Below, piece after piece: positions 22,005 through 35,100 of a stretch of DNA of 64,000 nucleotides. The DNA is from Chaenocephalus aceratus (lineage: Eukaryota > Chordata > Actinopteri > Perciformes > Channichthyidae). A program made the translations under genes and the position numbers. The notes under the pieces are model-generated. The model ran no database searches, was not told the origin of the DNA, and saw nothing but the letters and a program-made list of their open reading frames with translations. The stretch covers positions 22,964,227 to 23,028,226 of the forward strand of contig CM043808.1 of assembly GCA_023974075.1 (NCBI GenBank), read 5' to 3'. Position 1 is the first letter of the stretch, and the number at the start of each line of letters is the position of its first letter.

Positions 22005-23011
22005 CTGTAAATACACATGTCAAAATGTTTTTCTGGCTGGTTATCTTTCCTCTTCTAAAACACATTGATGAAGAGGAAACAACAAAACATATCTAATTTA
22101 CAGCCATTGGAATGTGTTTACCATAGATGGCTTGATAAAACAAAATGCAAAAAGTGACTCAGATAACATTTAAGATCCAAACTAAAAACATTTGAAAGTT
22201 CAAACACACCCATTCTCATTTAAGCTGTCGTGCCTGTTAAGAAGCCATTATTTCTTCCATCAGCCATCACGCACCGGCCTAACAGGTTCTCCTAAGAATA
22301 GTCAAAGGTGTTGCTCCTCACCAAACTAGTTATTTTAACTTGTGATGTGTCTGACTCTTTATCCAGACATTCATTTTGATTTATAATCTTACTGAGCAAT
22401 CAGATGTAGCAGATATAGGCCTACCCTGGCTCTCATGTTTGAGCAATACTCTAAAATTAAAATATTTCCCATTTGAAAAAAGACAACAGGTAGGACATCA
22501 TTACAAGGAAGTCTAAAAGGCTTCTCGACCAAAACTTTAGGAACTCTTTACTTATCTTATGGTTGTCTTTAACCAGTTTCAGCTAAGTCCTTAACAGTTT
22601 AATATAGTGGATAAAGTATTAAAATGTATGAACACATAATCTTGACAAGAGTGTGCCTGGTCATTATTTTAGAACCCATTACTGTAGCTCAATAATCCTG
22701 AAAAATTGGCTATATACACACATACTGTTGCTGTTGGTACCTATACAGTTAACACTACTACATTAATGGTACCAGCTTTAAGCAATATTATAGCTAAGCA
22801 ATGTCATTTTAACAACATTATGTTAGCATTGCGCCACGACTGTATTTTGTCAAGTATCTATCAACCCATGTATCTCAGGCACATTTCATGATAGACTACA
22901 ACACAAACCAGGTATAAAAGGTGACCCATTTCCTACAATTTCGCCCTGTTGCTTGTCAAAGGTGTTCTCAATGTAATGCAGGAGTGAAGGTTTAAAATAA
23001 AAGCTCCTTAC
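22005..23011. other. 5' intron of syntaxin copy 2
   Basis: Bounded by the acceptor before the ATG and the donor CAG/GTAAGG. No feature is seen inside. Confidence 0.55.
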
Positions 23012-23060
23012 CTGATGTGCTCCGCTGTTCACACAGATATCAAAGTTTGTCTATTAATGT
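23012..23060 (-). other. Likely non-coding first exon of syntaxin copy 2
   Basis: The minus strand reads GCGGAGCACATCAG and then GTAAGGAG, a strong donor. It pairs with the acceptor at 22005-22006. The 5' end is not determined. Confidence 0.5.
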
Positions 23061-23834
23061 CAGGTGGCCGTGGTGCCACAACACCATCCTACAGTTGGGA
23101 AGTCGACTGCTCAGGAACAAGCAGGGCCCTACTGCTGCAGTCTTTGGAGCCAGAACTGGTATTCAACTGTGATTTTGTTGAGGGATGGATTGCGCCACGC
23201 CATGCGCCTGTAATGACGTGATTTAAGGAATGAAGCCCGGTTGGTTTAGATCGGTTTGGCCTTTGCAGTGACGCTGCATGTCAGAAGCGTCAATCTGGTG
23301 GGAAGAGGCGTGAGCAGCTGGTGTATGAACCGGTACGAACCAGGGAAGTGCCAATTTCAATTTGTATCTTTATTCTAATACATCGGAATTGTTAGATAAT
23401 CTTGAGCGTAGCCCAAGACAGGTGTCAATCACCAACTTTGTTTCTCGAACTGCCGTCATGGTGCAAGGCTAATAGCGTACCGTTTTGAGGTTCACTAGTC
23501 TCAAGATGTTCTCAGCCAAGCCCAGTTAGGCACGTGATGTGTGAGGGTTTGTGTGTGTTGATTGGCCTGTCAAGACATACAAGGACATTTAGCCTAAGAG
23601 CAAATGTTCATTAAGGTTGAGGCTGTAAAGTCATCCAACACTGTGCAGTAGACACATGAGATCACTTTAGCATTAATTCTATTTGGAATAACTTTATTTT
23701 CTTTTTACACAAATATATCTAATTCATTTTTATTGAAATATGTGTTAAACTTTAATAACATTTACTCCAAGCCTATTGCTCATCCTATTGTTTAATGAGT
23801 AGTCTTAACTAAATGTATATCATAGTCTATAAAC
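23061..23834. other. Upstream region of syntaxin copy 2
   Basis: No gene is seen. It probably contains the copy 2 promoter, but I found no clear core element. Confidence 0.4.
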
Positions 23835-25131
23835 CAGGGCCGTATTCACCATATACATTGGGGGGGACACATCCCCCCCAATATTCAGATACACTCAAAA
23901 TGTCCCCCCCAATAAATAGTAAAAAAAAAAAAAGTTTTAATTTTTTAATTTAAATAAAATTGCTATTCTATGACTTCTTTATTTTGGTTATTTGTATACT
24001 TGAAAATCTATATTTTCTATTATTGTGAGCTTCACCAAAATGATATTTCTTTTCATATGTAAATTGGTTTCTTATTTTGTACCCGCGGGTGTATTTTGCT
24101 GTTGCACGTCTGAGTCCACCTTCAGTTAGCTTGATGCTCCAAGCAGGTCAGTCATGTTTTAATTTGCCCTCCATCAGTTCTGGTATCTTTTGTAGTTAGC
24201 CCTAAAGTAATCTATATTATTTTATTTCGTAATGGTAATGTTAATGAACCCTCCGGTTTAGCTTCTTTGTGTAAGTAACTTGTAGTTCTGATGTTAAAAC
24301 CGAACTTTTCAGGAATAGTAGCTAACTAGCTGTGGGCTAGCTGGTTTCAGTTGTTAGCCAGGGTTTGGCGGGCTAGTGTCAGTATATAATATAGATATCA
24401 ATATAGATGTTTTTAAAGTAAATTCAGATTGAACATAGTAAAAAAATGTAAATGATAGTGTCCGTGCAAAAAATAAACCATTACTTATTGTGAAAACCAC
24501 CCTTGAATGATGGGATAGTAGACTAAAAGCTTTAGGAATCCAAACTATAACATATAAAAAGTACCCTGTATCAAGATTGATGCAAAACAAGTATTTCCAA
24601 GGCACACCTTTATATGATCATTATAGTTATACAAAATAAGAGAATAACAGAATAACAGGTATGAAATCATTCCAACTCATACTACAGTTTAAAAAGTGAG
24701 TGATTTGTAAAATATGCATAAAGAAAAAGTAAATCCGTTCAGTTCTGTTTCACATGGGTGTTGTTGAGATGTATCCATAGATTTAGTCCCTAATGTTGCT
24801 CTCAAAGTGCACCAGATTGATGCTTTTAACGTCAACATTTAAAAAAAAAAAAAAAAATCTTCCCGGGGGTGCATGCCCCCGGACCCCCCTAGAAGAGGTG
24901 AGGTCCCCCACCCACCCACACCCCCCGTCAAATTGTCCCACCCACATTGAGGATGTGGCACACCCATGCCTGAGACACAGTTTCTTGACTATTGTTGTGT
25001 TTTGCCCCCACGGGCAGGGGCATGGAGTTTAACAGGTTTTAAAGTATCCTTTAGAATGGCAGGAAATTAGTATTCAAATTTGTATTGAATTTTTGGTCCC
25101 CCCCAATGTTGACTCCATGAATACGGCCCTA
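23835..25131. mobile_element. Non-autonomous hAT-type DNA transposon, 1,297 bp
   Basis: The left end CAGGGCCGTATTCA and the right end TGAATACGGCCCTA form terminal inverted repeats matching at 13 of 14 bases. They are flanked by an exact 8-bp duplication, CTATAAAC (23827-23834 and 25132-25139). CAGGG ends and 8-bp duplications are hAT hallmarks. The interior holds stacked C-runs (CCCCCCCAATATTC; CCCCCGGACCCCCC) and no transposase frame. A block near 24808-24905 matches, in reverse complement, the element at 60138-61007. Confidence 0.9.
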
Positions 25132-25139
25132 CTATAAAC

Positions 25140-25902
25140 CATGGATGTATAATGGAACTGACTTCGCCTCTCTCTTGTACATATCATATAGCACGTGAAC
25201 GCGCACGCTCGTAACCGAGACCACATCCCTTCTTCTGAGGATGCTGCCTTCAAGTGTTCCTCGGAAATTTGATAGCTCTATTAATGGCAAAATACAGACC
25301 TTACGCCAAAACATTCTGATCGATAACTTTAATAATAACGTTTCGACGGGGAAGACAAATACTTCTTAAGTTATGAAGTTTACTTTTAAAATATTACATT
25401 GTAGAAGTTTTGAGAAAATAGAGACGAACACTTCCTATATTTGTAAACAGCAAAAAATATCAACAAGAGAAGGGTGGGCTAACTCTCAACCATAGCTCCC
25501 AACTTTCTGTTTACATCGTTTCACGCTGACACTGTCCAACTGTTGCTGTGTTGGTGTAAAGTGAATACCATGAAAAAACATAGAAAATGCACATACGTTG
25601 AACGCTAGTATTAAACCACACACAGTGGTGAATAATGTCCTAACGAAATCCTTAAAATTGTGCTGAATATTCAGTCATATATATTCAGTCACACGTTGTT
25701 GTGCTGTTTTCAAAAAGTGTGGGTTGTTCAAGCATGCCGAGTTTCAAAACTCCCACTCTCCCTGGAGACGAAGTGCCTCCATCAGGACCCAGTTGCAGAC
25801 TTGTTTTGTTCCTCCTATAGGTTGAATCCCTTGCTGACCACCGCAAGACACACACAGAGCAAACTTTAAACGACACGGGAATTTTTTTTTGAAGAAATAG
25901 CC
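25140..25902. promoter_or_regulatory. mthfd1l upstream region and 5' UTR
   Basis: About 760 bases separate the hAT element from the mthfd1l ATG. The DNA becomes GC-richer from about 25900 into the first exon. I see no TATA box in a convincing place, so the start site is not defined. The ATG context is ATAGCCATGA. The segment at 25140-25200 resembles a repeat-derived stretch (CCATGGATGTATAATGG). Confidence 0.4.
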
Positions 25903-26138
25903 ATGAAGTTGTCGATGATTCGTAGTGCGTGTGGCAGCCTTCGGATACACCCAGCCCGTTCAGGAAGCAGGGTGAGCGGTTTTACGCGGAGATGCCCCCC
26001 GGTTGGTCCTGCTAACAGCCGGATGATCCTCCGGACCGCAAGCGCTACAAGCAGCGGGGGAACCAACCCGAAACTATCCGTCAACTTCGGGAAACTGTCC
26101 CAAAATGATGATGGGTTTGAATGCGACAGTTCCTTGAG
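25903..26138 (+). CDS. mthfd1l: mthfd1l exon 1 (residues 1-79, start and presequence)
   Basis: Starts [20 protein letters not shown], rich in Arg and Ser with almost no acids. Ends in phase 2 at TTGAG/GTGAGG. The start choice rests on the presequence and the GCCATGA context. The likely cleavage region lies before SVNFGKLSQ. Confidence 0.9.
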
Positions 26139-29100
26139 GTGAGGAAGTAGTGTTTACATTGGAATAAGGGACCACAAATAACTGTATTAATGTTATATTT
26201 GTTAACCTAAAATAAATAAGTAATGTAGGTGTTTTTCCTAAGTTATGTACTTCCGGTCCGCCGGCGTGTGATGCTCATGGTTAGCATTCAGTTCATCACG
26301 TGCGATGTTAATATCAGAGAGACTCCAGAAAGCTGATGTAACTTTTCTTTGTTGTTGCTAAAAACACACGAGGCCAAAATGTGACTGTATTTATAAGCAG
26401 TAAACCTCACTACCTTCCCATGGGTTACAAAATAGGTCGAGCTGAATACTTTTACTGTTGCATTTTTGCAACATCACCACTGCTTGTTTGCATAGTTTTT
26501 CATGGAAGTTGTATCGTACTTGATGGTGACAAAATATGTATTTTACTACTACATGATATCGTACTTAACAGTACATTCATTGATACGACTAGGGCGATGT
26601 TGACGTTTTGACAACATGTAAGTCAGTGGGTTAACTGTTCACCATAACCATAACACACACCGTATCACGTGTAGTAAGGCGGCCAACGGATGCAACTTCC
26701 ACCTAAGGGTTTTTTGATTCTATTATTTGACATATATTTCAATGTTTCCTTTGTTTTGTTCTTAGTAGATGTTGTATTCCTTCAACAGTAGCTAATATAG
26801 CCAAGCCACACTCTTTCCAATGTTTTTTATTTGAGTTACTGTTTATATTTGTATCTTATATCAAACTATGTTTGTCCACTTGAACTCAGTGTTGTTGGTA
26901 AATTCAAAACTTTGGATCCAGGCAAGTTTAAAAGAGTTTCACTAGGAGGATAATTATTTCATTTGAATAGGGTAAGTGAGAGCATATGAGGAATAATTTA
27001 GTGTTTCATCATTCCTACCAGCTCTCCAACAAGCAGAGAAGTTAGAAACGGTATACACTTTTTTGTTTAGGATACCTTTCCCCAAATGTTAAACAGAAAG
27101 TATATTTGACCTAATGTTTGTGATTGAATTCATCTTACAATCCTATGTGTAGCCTTAATGGATTAATGCAGATGTATTGCTAACAAGTTAATTTTCTTTC
27201 ACAGGGAAGTGGTTCAGAGCACCAAGGAGGCAATGTTGGCCCTCCATAGAAGAAACCCAGCAATTCAACCCCTTTTAGCCATTATACAGGTATTGTAACA
27301 ACAAAAAAGTAATATATATATAATTTGTATTTGCCAATGTAGAACGAAAGACTGCGTAAGGACACAAGTTATAATTTTGTGGAAGGTTGCCTTGAAATAT
27401 GATCTAGTCTAAAGCCAATTGGCTTTGGAGTTTTGTTGTGTGAGTGTTAGCGCTGTCTTAATTGACCGTTGACCTAAAGTTGGCCTCTTTTTACTGAAGC
27501 CATTGAAGATGCCTGTGTTATCAGGTCTGTGTGTGTTTTTCTCAGTGTGCTCTTTTCATTTCAAAGGCAGGTGAAGTTGACGGCTTGTTGGAGATCAATA
27601 AGAAAATGGCAGTAAGGGTAAAGTCCTCTCTTGCTGTTACTCTTAAGGAATTTTAAGAACTTTGTATTTTAAACAAATCAACATTATAATAATAATTCAA
27701 GTGTTCACCCTTTCCTTGTCTCTTTGCCCGCAGATTGGACTAAACATCACACATATTTGTCTGGCAAAGGAGTGCAGTGAAGATGATGTAAGTGAAGCTG
27801 ACTCAGGCATTTGGTTAATTTCCCTACATGCCTAAAACTAAAAAAACTCTTCCTAACCCCTTATTTTCATCAAGTCAGTGCTTGATTTAGCATCTCCTGG
27901 ATGTTTGTCTGTGTAGCATGTGATCATGGTGGTTGTGTGAAGTGCATCAAGGTAATCGGTGCCTAACATAAGCTTTGATGCAACTCTGTTGCCAGACTAA
28001 TCCCTGATTTCCTAATATACTTTGTCACTCTTTGGGGTTCTGTTTTCACTTCTTTTTTCACTTCATAGTATTTTCAGCATCTAAGTTTTACTCTCTTTAA
28101 CCAGGTTTTAGTCAATGCATGAGGCATAGAGAACGGATAAACCTCTGTGAATAGCTTGGAGGTTTCAGCTGAGAGAGAATGGATTTACATTACAATTCCT
28201 GGCCCAAAGGGTTCTACTGATTCACTGATCCTCTGCTCCACTTTCACATATCTTTCCTCTGTTTAAAAAATCTTCCCCTCTGTCACACTATTACTCCCTC
28301 GGAAATCACTGTGTATGCTCAGTCAAAAGCACTGGCCTTAAATTTGATGTTGAGTTTAATGATTCACCTCGTCGCATGTTTTGAATCACTTCTTTATTCA
28401 AATAAAATATGTTAGATTAAGATCATTAGGTTTCAAAAACTTTACCTTGAGATGTGAAGGTCTTTTTTAAACCATAGAGACAGTAGTCATACCATTACTA
28501 TTGGAAATGTGACTTGTTTCACATCTTCTGTTATGTGTATTTTGTCTTTGTGTGAATGTGTGTAGATTGTTGAGGAGGTTTTGAAGCTGAATGAAGACCC
28601 CAGGGTGCACGGAGTCTACCTCCACCTCCCCCCTGCTTCCCTCACCACTCGAGTGTTGAACACACTCAAACCTGAGAAGGACGTAGACGGGTAAAAACGG
28701 CACTAACCAAATGGATCATTGAATTTAAAACTGCAGATTATTTTTTCTGTCCCAAAGAGAGACATAACAGTGAAGAGCATATATTTTATAAATGGCACAT
28801 GCTGTTAAACGGTACTTAACTTAGATGATTTATGATTGTTTGTATTCCCTTTGAAAATGGCCTGACATGTTATTTCATGTCTGCATTGGACATTTCATGT
28901 CGTAGTCAGCCAGATATCAGCTTTGCGTGTTTCTATGTCCCATCAGAGACAAATGCATTTACTCACATGGTACACTAAATCAGAACGGGCTGCACAGAAT
29001 TAAGACTCGCTAAATCTAAATGCAAAATGTGTGACTTCAGCAGCCAAGCGGTTAAGAAAATGTGCAACGCACCCTTTTTAATTATCACAAATGATAGATA

Positions 29101-32100
29101 ACTGGTTCAACCAAGGTCTAATTACGAAAAGCACGTCCGTAAAGTAAGTAAGTGAGGTTGTCCTATGAGAAAATCATGTGATATTTTACTTTACTCAGGA
29201 AGCTACTTTGTTTAATATTTTACTCTCCAGTGTTTTATAGATTTATAATTAACTGACATGTGCATCAGCTGTATCACATTTTTCTGAATGTTGTTGAAAA
29301 TATCATCCATATCACTTGACAAAAAAAGTGACTAGCTTCTAGAGAAAAGAGTGATGTATTTATTTAGATATTATATTTATATCCATTTTTTTCCTTATAG
29401 GATATCCGATTTGAACATTGGCCGTCTGGTGCGAGGAGACCTGAGCAAAGGCTTTGTGCCGCCCATAGCCAGCGCTGTGCTGGATCTGCTGGAGAAACAT
29501 GGTAAATACATTTGCTTCTACCGGGACTCTATTCGGAGACGTCAATGCATGCAAAATGCAGGTGTAGTTAATAAAAGTAAAGAGAGTGTAAGTTTGAGTG
29601 CTGTTACCGTAGCTTACTGTCCCTTGTTACGGCAGGAAAAGTATAGGTTTTTTCAAATAACACTATCAATGACTCTATTTTATTTAAATGTTCCAGTAAG
29701 AGTCTCTCTCTCTCAAAGGGACAGCGATCTCATCTCACTCTGCATGACCCTAATATCATAACATGTGTGTTCTGGAGAATCACAGAACGGACGATCGTCC
29801 TTATTATTATGCCGTTTAAACCAATTATTTAAATGTGTTTGTTAAATTCGGCATCATGTAAGTTGCGCTGACAGGTCCACACACTGCTTCCCCGCAGCGA
29901 GGCTCCCCCGCCCTCCTGCTGATAGTTGACGAGCGTCAAGCTCTTCAACCGCCCGCCCCCCCGTTGATAATATATCGATCGTTGGCACGCTGATAACAAT
30001 TAATTTTTTTAATGGCACTTCATATCAAAAAGGTTGCCGACCCCTGTTCTAGATAATGGAAATGTGGACAATGTTGACAGTTTAGTAGCTTATGTGCAGT
30101 CACTTAATGATCACAGAAGATTATGTCCTAATGTTACATTTCTGCAGATGCTTCTTTGGAAATGAAAACTGTGCTGCTGGTTGGCGGAGAAGGACCCCTT
30201 GGGGTGTCCCTGCAGTGCCTGATTGAAAGACGTGGAATGGTAGTTCTCAAGACTCATTGGAGCTCCAATAACTTACAAAGACAGGTGTGTGTTTATGTGT
30301 GTTGGTGAGATTCTTTTTTTTTTTAAACTACATTTTTTATGACTGGAGTTTGAATCACTCATCTCCAGTAGTTTTCGTTGTCCGCTTGACATTTTTAGTT
30401 TTCCGTGTGTTCTTTTAATAGTGTTTTACGTGTCATTGGCTTAAAAAAAGCTCTGTTAAGGCATGGCTTGATGAAAAGCCTTCTGATGTTCCAAATATGT
30501 TTTGTCATTATTCAGTTGCACCAGCTGCATTATCTGCAGTTTTAGTGGCCGACCACATGGAGTCAGTCTCTGCTTTATAAAATGCAATGCTATTAAACGT
30601 GATCAGTTATAGATGTAACTGTTTTGCTAGTTGAAAGCCTTTTGTTAATATGATCAGTCACACGTTAGGGTTCACTTGTCTTAAAAGTGATAATGCCTGA
30701 ACTACACATAAAATACTCTTCAATTGTCCGAACTCAACAATATTCATTTCTTAAACGTTTGCTTTTCTTGCTTGACGTTTTTCTTTTTTGTAAATGTTTC
30801 ACTTTCCTCTTTTGTTCATATCTAAATGTCTTTCCTCTCCATATTTCCTAGGTGATGCAGGCTGATGCTGTGGTTCTGTTCGGAGCAGGGAATATGGAAG
30901 TCCCACCCGCCTGGGTTAATACGGGGGCTGCTCTAATCCGCTGTGAGCCCACCCTAGAGACAGGTATTGTTAACATATTACGATAGTCATGATAATATAG
31001 TATGACAAAAAATTAAGTATTGACGTTTTGTAATATTTGATGCAGCCTTACACAACATTACATTACAGTTTTTTCTGTTTTAGATGAACATGCCATCGAG
31101 ACTGGGATAGGATACCTCACAGCCGCCTACAGAACACAGGTGCGTCTTTTCGTTTTGGTCTCCTTTCTCACCCAATTGACCTACTCTATTCTTCTTTAAC
31201 TTCCTACCTACCCCTCTGTCTCCTTTTTGTTTACTAGAATGTTGTGCGTAGTTGCAGTCGGTGGGTGCAGGAGCAGCAGTACCAACCCTGGCATCTACAC
31301 AGCCTCAAACTGCAGCCCCTGACCCCTGTACCAAGGTATACCGTCTGTGAGGAATGTAACCACATCTAGCTGGATCCTTTTCTCGTGTTATACTCTTCGT
31401 AGGTCTCTAAGTTGCATCTTAGAAACCTACACTAAGCTTACAATATAAATAAATGACATGTAATGCTTCCTTTGTTTGTCAGTGACATAGCGATTTCCAG
31501 AGCTCAGACTCCAAAGCCAGTGGACCAGCTGGCTGAGGAGATTGGTTTGCTGCCAGAAGAGCTTGAAGCCTATGGCAGGAGCAAAGCTAAGGTCCGTCTC
31601 TCCCTGTTAGACCGCCTCCACAAACAGCCTGATGGGAAATATGTACTGGTTGCTGGGTGTGTGTGACTTATTTTTCATCTAAATTCCTTTCCGTAACTAT
31701 CATAATTATCATATTTCTTAAGTTTTCCTAATTGTTTAAATGTGTGATTTAAAATAAGTGAGCCTGGCTGGTTCTCAACAAGGGAACAAAGGCAATCGCT
31801 TAATCTATCCCTGCTTTCTTAAACCATTTTATCATTTATTTGGCTGCAAACTGAATGTTTATGATGTTAAACTGTTTTGTAATTTCCTTTCTGTCTAGTA
31901 TCACTCCCACCCCACTGGGAGAAGGTAAAAGCACGGTGACCATCGGCCTAGTCCAGGCCCTGTCTGCCCATCTTCAGCTCAACTCCTTCGCCTGTCTCCG
32001 ACAACCATCCCAAGGACCCACCTTTGGGGTTAAAGGTCAGCAATTAATACTTCATGGGTCCTTAGGTTAATTGTTAAAGAAATATTCTGGCTGAAAATAA

Positions 32101-35100
32101 TACTTTGCCCTCTCTGTGCTCTTTGGACCTCATGGAAATACGACACAGTAGTCTCTTATTTTGTAGATAATCATTCCAAAGTTGTTTTGCATGAACGCTA
32201 TCACATTTAATAACAGAGACTTTTTTTTTTTATGTTAGAAAAGATGTCCAACTATTTCAAAGGTAGGAGTTGTTTTGGAATGCAATTTCTGTTTTTCTTC
32301 CGATTCAAATACATTTAGTGGGATTTGGACAAGGCCACAGACAGGCGCCCAAACCAGCAGCTAGGTCTCCAGCAGTATCACTGTGTGATAGATAAGCTAT
32401 CTTTGTCAGCGGGAGGCTAGCATTTCATACCCTGCTACATTTTGTGCAGGGATGGAGTAGTTCACTCAAAGTCCACCACTCGGCATTCCTCCTTTGTGTG
32501 TCCCTGTTTGTCAGCCTCTGACTGTGCTACCTCTTCTTTGTGCCTAGGGGGAGCTGCAGGAGGGGGATATGCCCAGGTCATTCCTATGGAGGAGGTACGA
32601 CACACAGACACTCTCATTGCTCCCTAGCAGGACTAATGCTGGCTTCAAAGGCCTAAGACATGCAGGGATTCAAACTACTTTACACCCTGGAGCTGTAGCA
32701 TAATATTGCCTGTGACTAAATCACTGTCTGTGAAGCAGGAAGGGGTGAGAGGAATGGAGTCTGATTTTTAAACTGCAGACACAGAGCCTGCAAGAAGGTA
32801 GCCTCCTTCTCTCATAACAAAACACTGGCTTTTTAAAGATTTATATTTTCTACCACTCCTACTCCTCACTACTTCAATGTTTTGTTTCCATTTAAATCAA
32901 AGGGCTGCTGCCAAAATGAGATAACATTTGTCATAATATTTTTAAAGACCTAGTGTCTGTATGAAGAAACATTAATCATGTGATACTAATGGTTTGATTT
33001 CAGCATCATAACCTCATCCTTGTTTTATCTCAACTTATCTAAACCAACAATGTGTACTTCTACATTACATCAATAGTGCTTTGATCTCTTGAGTCTAATC
33101 CCGTCATCTCTATTCCTCTCTTTTTTGGCTTGTTGTTCCTCTTCTTTCCCTTCAGTTCAACCTCCATCTGACTGGTGACATTCATGCCATCACAGCAGCC
33201 AACAACCTGGTGGCAGCAGCCATCGATGCCAGGATGCTGCACGAAGCAACGCAGACAGACAAGGTGACCATGTGATGATGTCACCCAGTATTACGTTATT
33301 CTTATACCACCAAACAAAGTAAAACTGTTGGATTGCTATTTTGATGTGTTATTCTGTGATTTATGAGTGGAAATAATGTCTTATTGTAAAATATTGAGTG
33401 TACATACTACAATATTTGTATCTTGGCATATCAATGAGTAGTCACAGGGAAGCCTCAAACATGTGTTACAGAAACAGTTTACCAATCTAATGATGCGATT
33501 GTGTATTTGCTGTGATACACGTTTTTTCTTCAAGATGCAATTAAATGTACTTTATATGCATATACACACATACATGTACTTAAATTGTTTTTCTTTTACC
33601 CCAAGGCCCTCTTCAATAGACTGGTCCCTTCAGTGAATGGAGCCAGAAGATTTTCCCCTATCCAAATCTCCAGGCTGAGGGTGAGTCCAAACACCGCAGT
33701 GCCAGAATCACTTGCGTCAACAATCATTACTAGCCAAAACCATTGTTGTTTTAAAAAAACAGTTTTGTCCACTAGGGGTCCTCGGTGAGCTTATCTTAAA
33801 TACCTTCTTTTCGCCACCACATCCTTGTATGTGTTAATGTCTGCTGAAGCTACAACTATAAGCTGTTTTTGAGCTTTTAATACTAAAATCCTTAATAAAA
33901 GGTCGTAGTAGACAAGTTGAATATGACACATGTTATTGAGATAGGAGGGTGAAGCTTGAACATGGGAATGTTTGTTGTTATATGAAAGTCTCTGCGATGA
34001 GAAGTTAAAAGGACTATAAAATATTCATTGGTCTTAATGGACAGAGTGAGGGATAAAGAGATGTGTGTTTTTAAACATAGCACTCCCAGTGAACCTTTTG
34101 AACCTCACAGTAAGATGATTCACTCGTAGTCATTCAGGATTTGAACTAAACATTTTGGGATGATACGGTGTCCTGCTGATTATCCTGAAATATCAAATGC
34201 ATGTCTGTGAAGCCAAGCATTATCCTCCAATCTTTCTCTCTTTTAATTCCAGCGTCTAGGGATCAATAAAATAGATCCTGCGTCTCTATCACCCGAGGAA
34301 ATCAGCACCTTTGTTCGTCTTGACCTTGACCCCTCCAAGATCACCTGGCAGAGAGGTATCTAAAGGAACATTCTGAATGTCCTCTCTACATTATCTCTGG
34401 TTGCCCTAACAATGGCTTAGAAAATAAAGTAGGTTGTATCTGTTACATGTTTACCAGGTTTGTTTTTGCTTCTTAATGTAGTCTCAACTGTTGTTATCAC
34501 ATGTAGATGGTGGTTTGAGTTGACGATATGATTAACAAAACAAGCAGCTTGCTGTTTTACTAAATGGTGACATTGTATGTTGTTGGCCCGAGCACAAAGG
34601 CAAGAACATTTCTTAATAAAAGGGATGTTTTGATTTGGAGGAAGATGCAGAAGATTAGATTTTAAGCTTGATTTCATAGTGACGCATTTCCAGTGAGGAT
34701 GAAATGGTCGTGCTAAAACTTAATAAAGAGTAAATAACATATAAAAGTCAAACTGAAAATAAGATACACAACGACCGGTATGACTATCATGCACATCTAA
34801 TTGCCGTTTTCTTGACCAACATCTCACGGTCCATAAACGCTTTCTTGAATTAAAATAGATTTTCTTTGATATAGCACGTTCTCAAATTAATATTCTCCGC
34901 ACTTTGTTACTATTCTCGTCTGAAAACTGACTATGATGGCTCTTTATGGCCCTTTTGTTCATATTGATTTCACACATCGAATGTAAAAGCGTCACAGTCA
35001 TCAGTCACAGGGTAATAAATGTGTAGTGTGTGGCAGGAGTGGGAATAGTTACCTCAGTGGTAGCTGTGTTTGGTTTAAAGTTGTCAGTGAGAGCAGCCAG

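Noticed and set aside
21537..22010. 157-codon plus-strand frame
   Set aside because: Antisense shadow of syntaxin copy 2.
25132..25314. 60-codon minus-strand frame upstream of mthfd1l
   Set aside because: Overlaps repeat-like DNA, with no protein family features.
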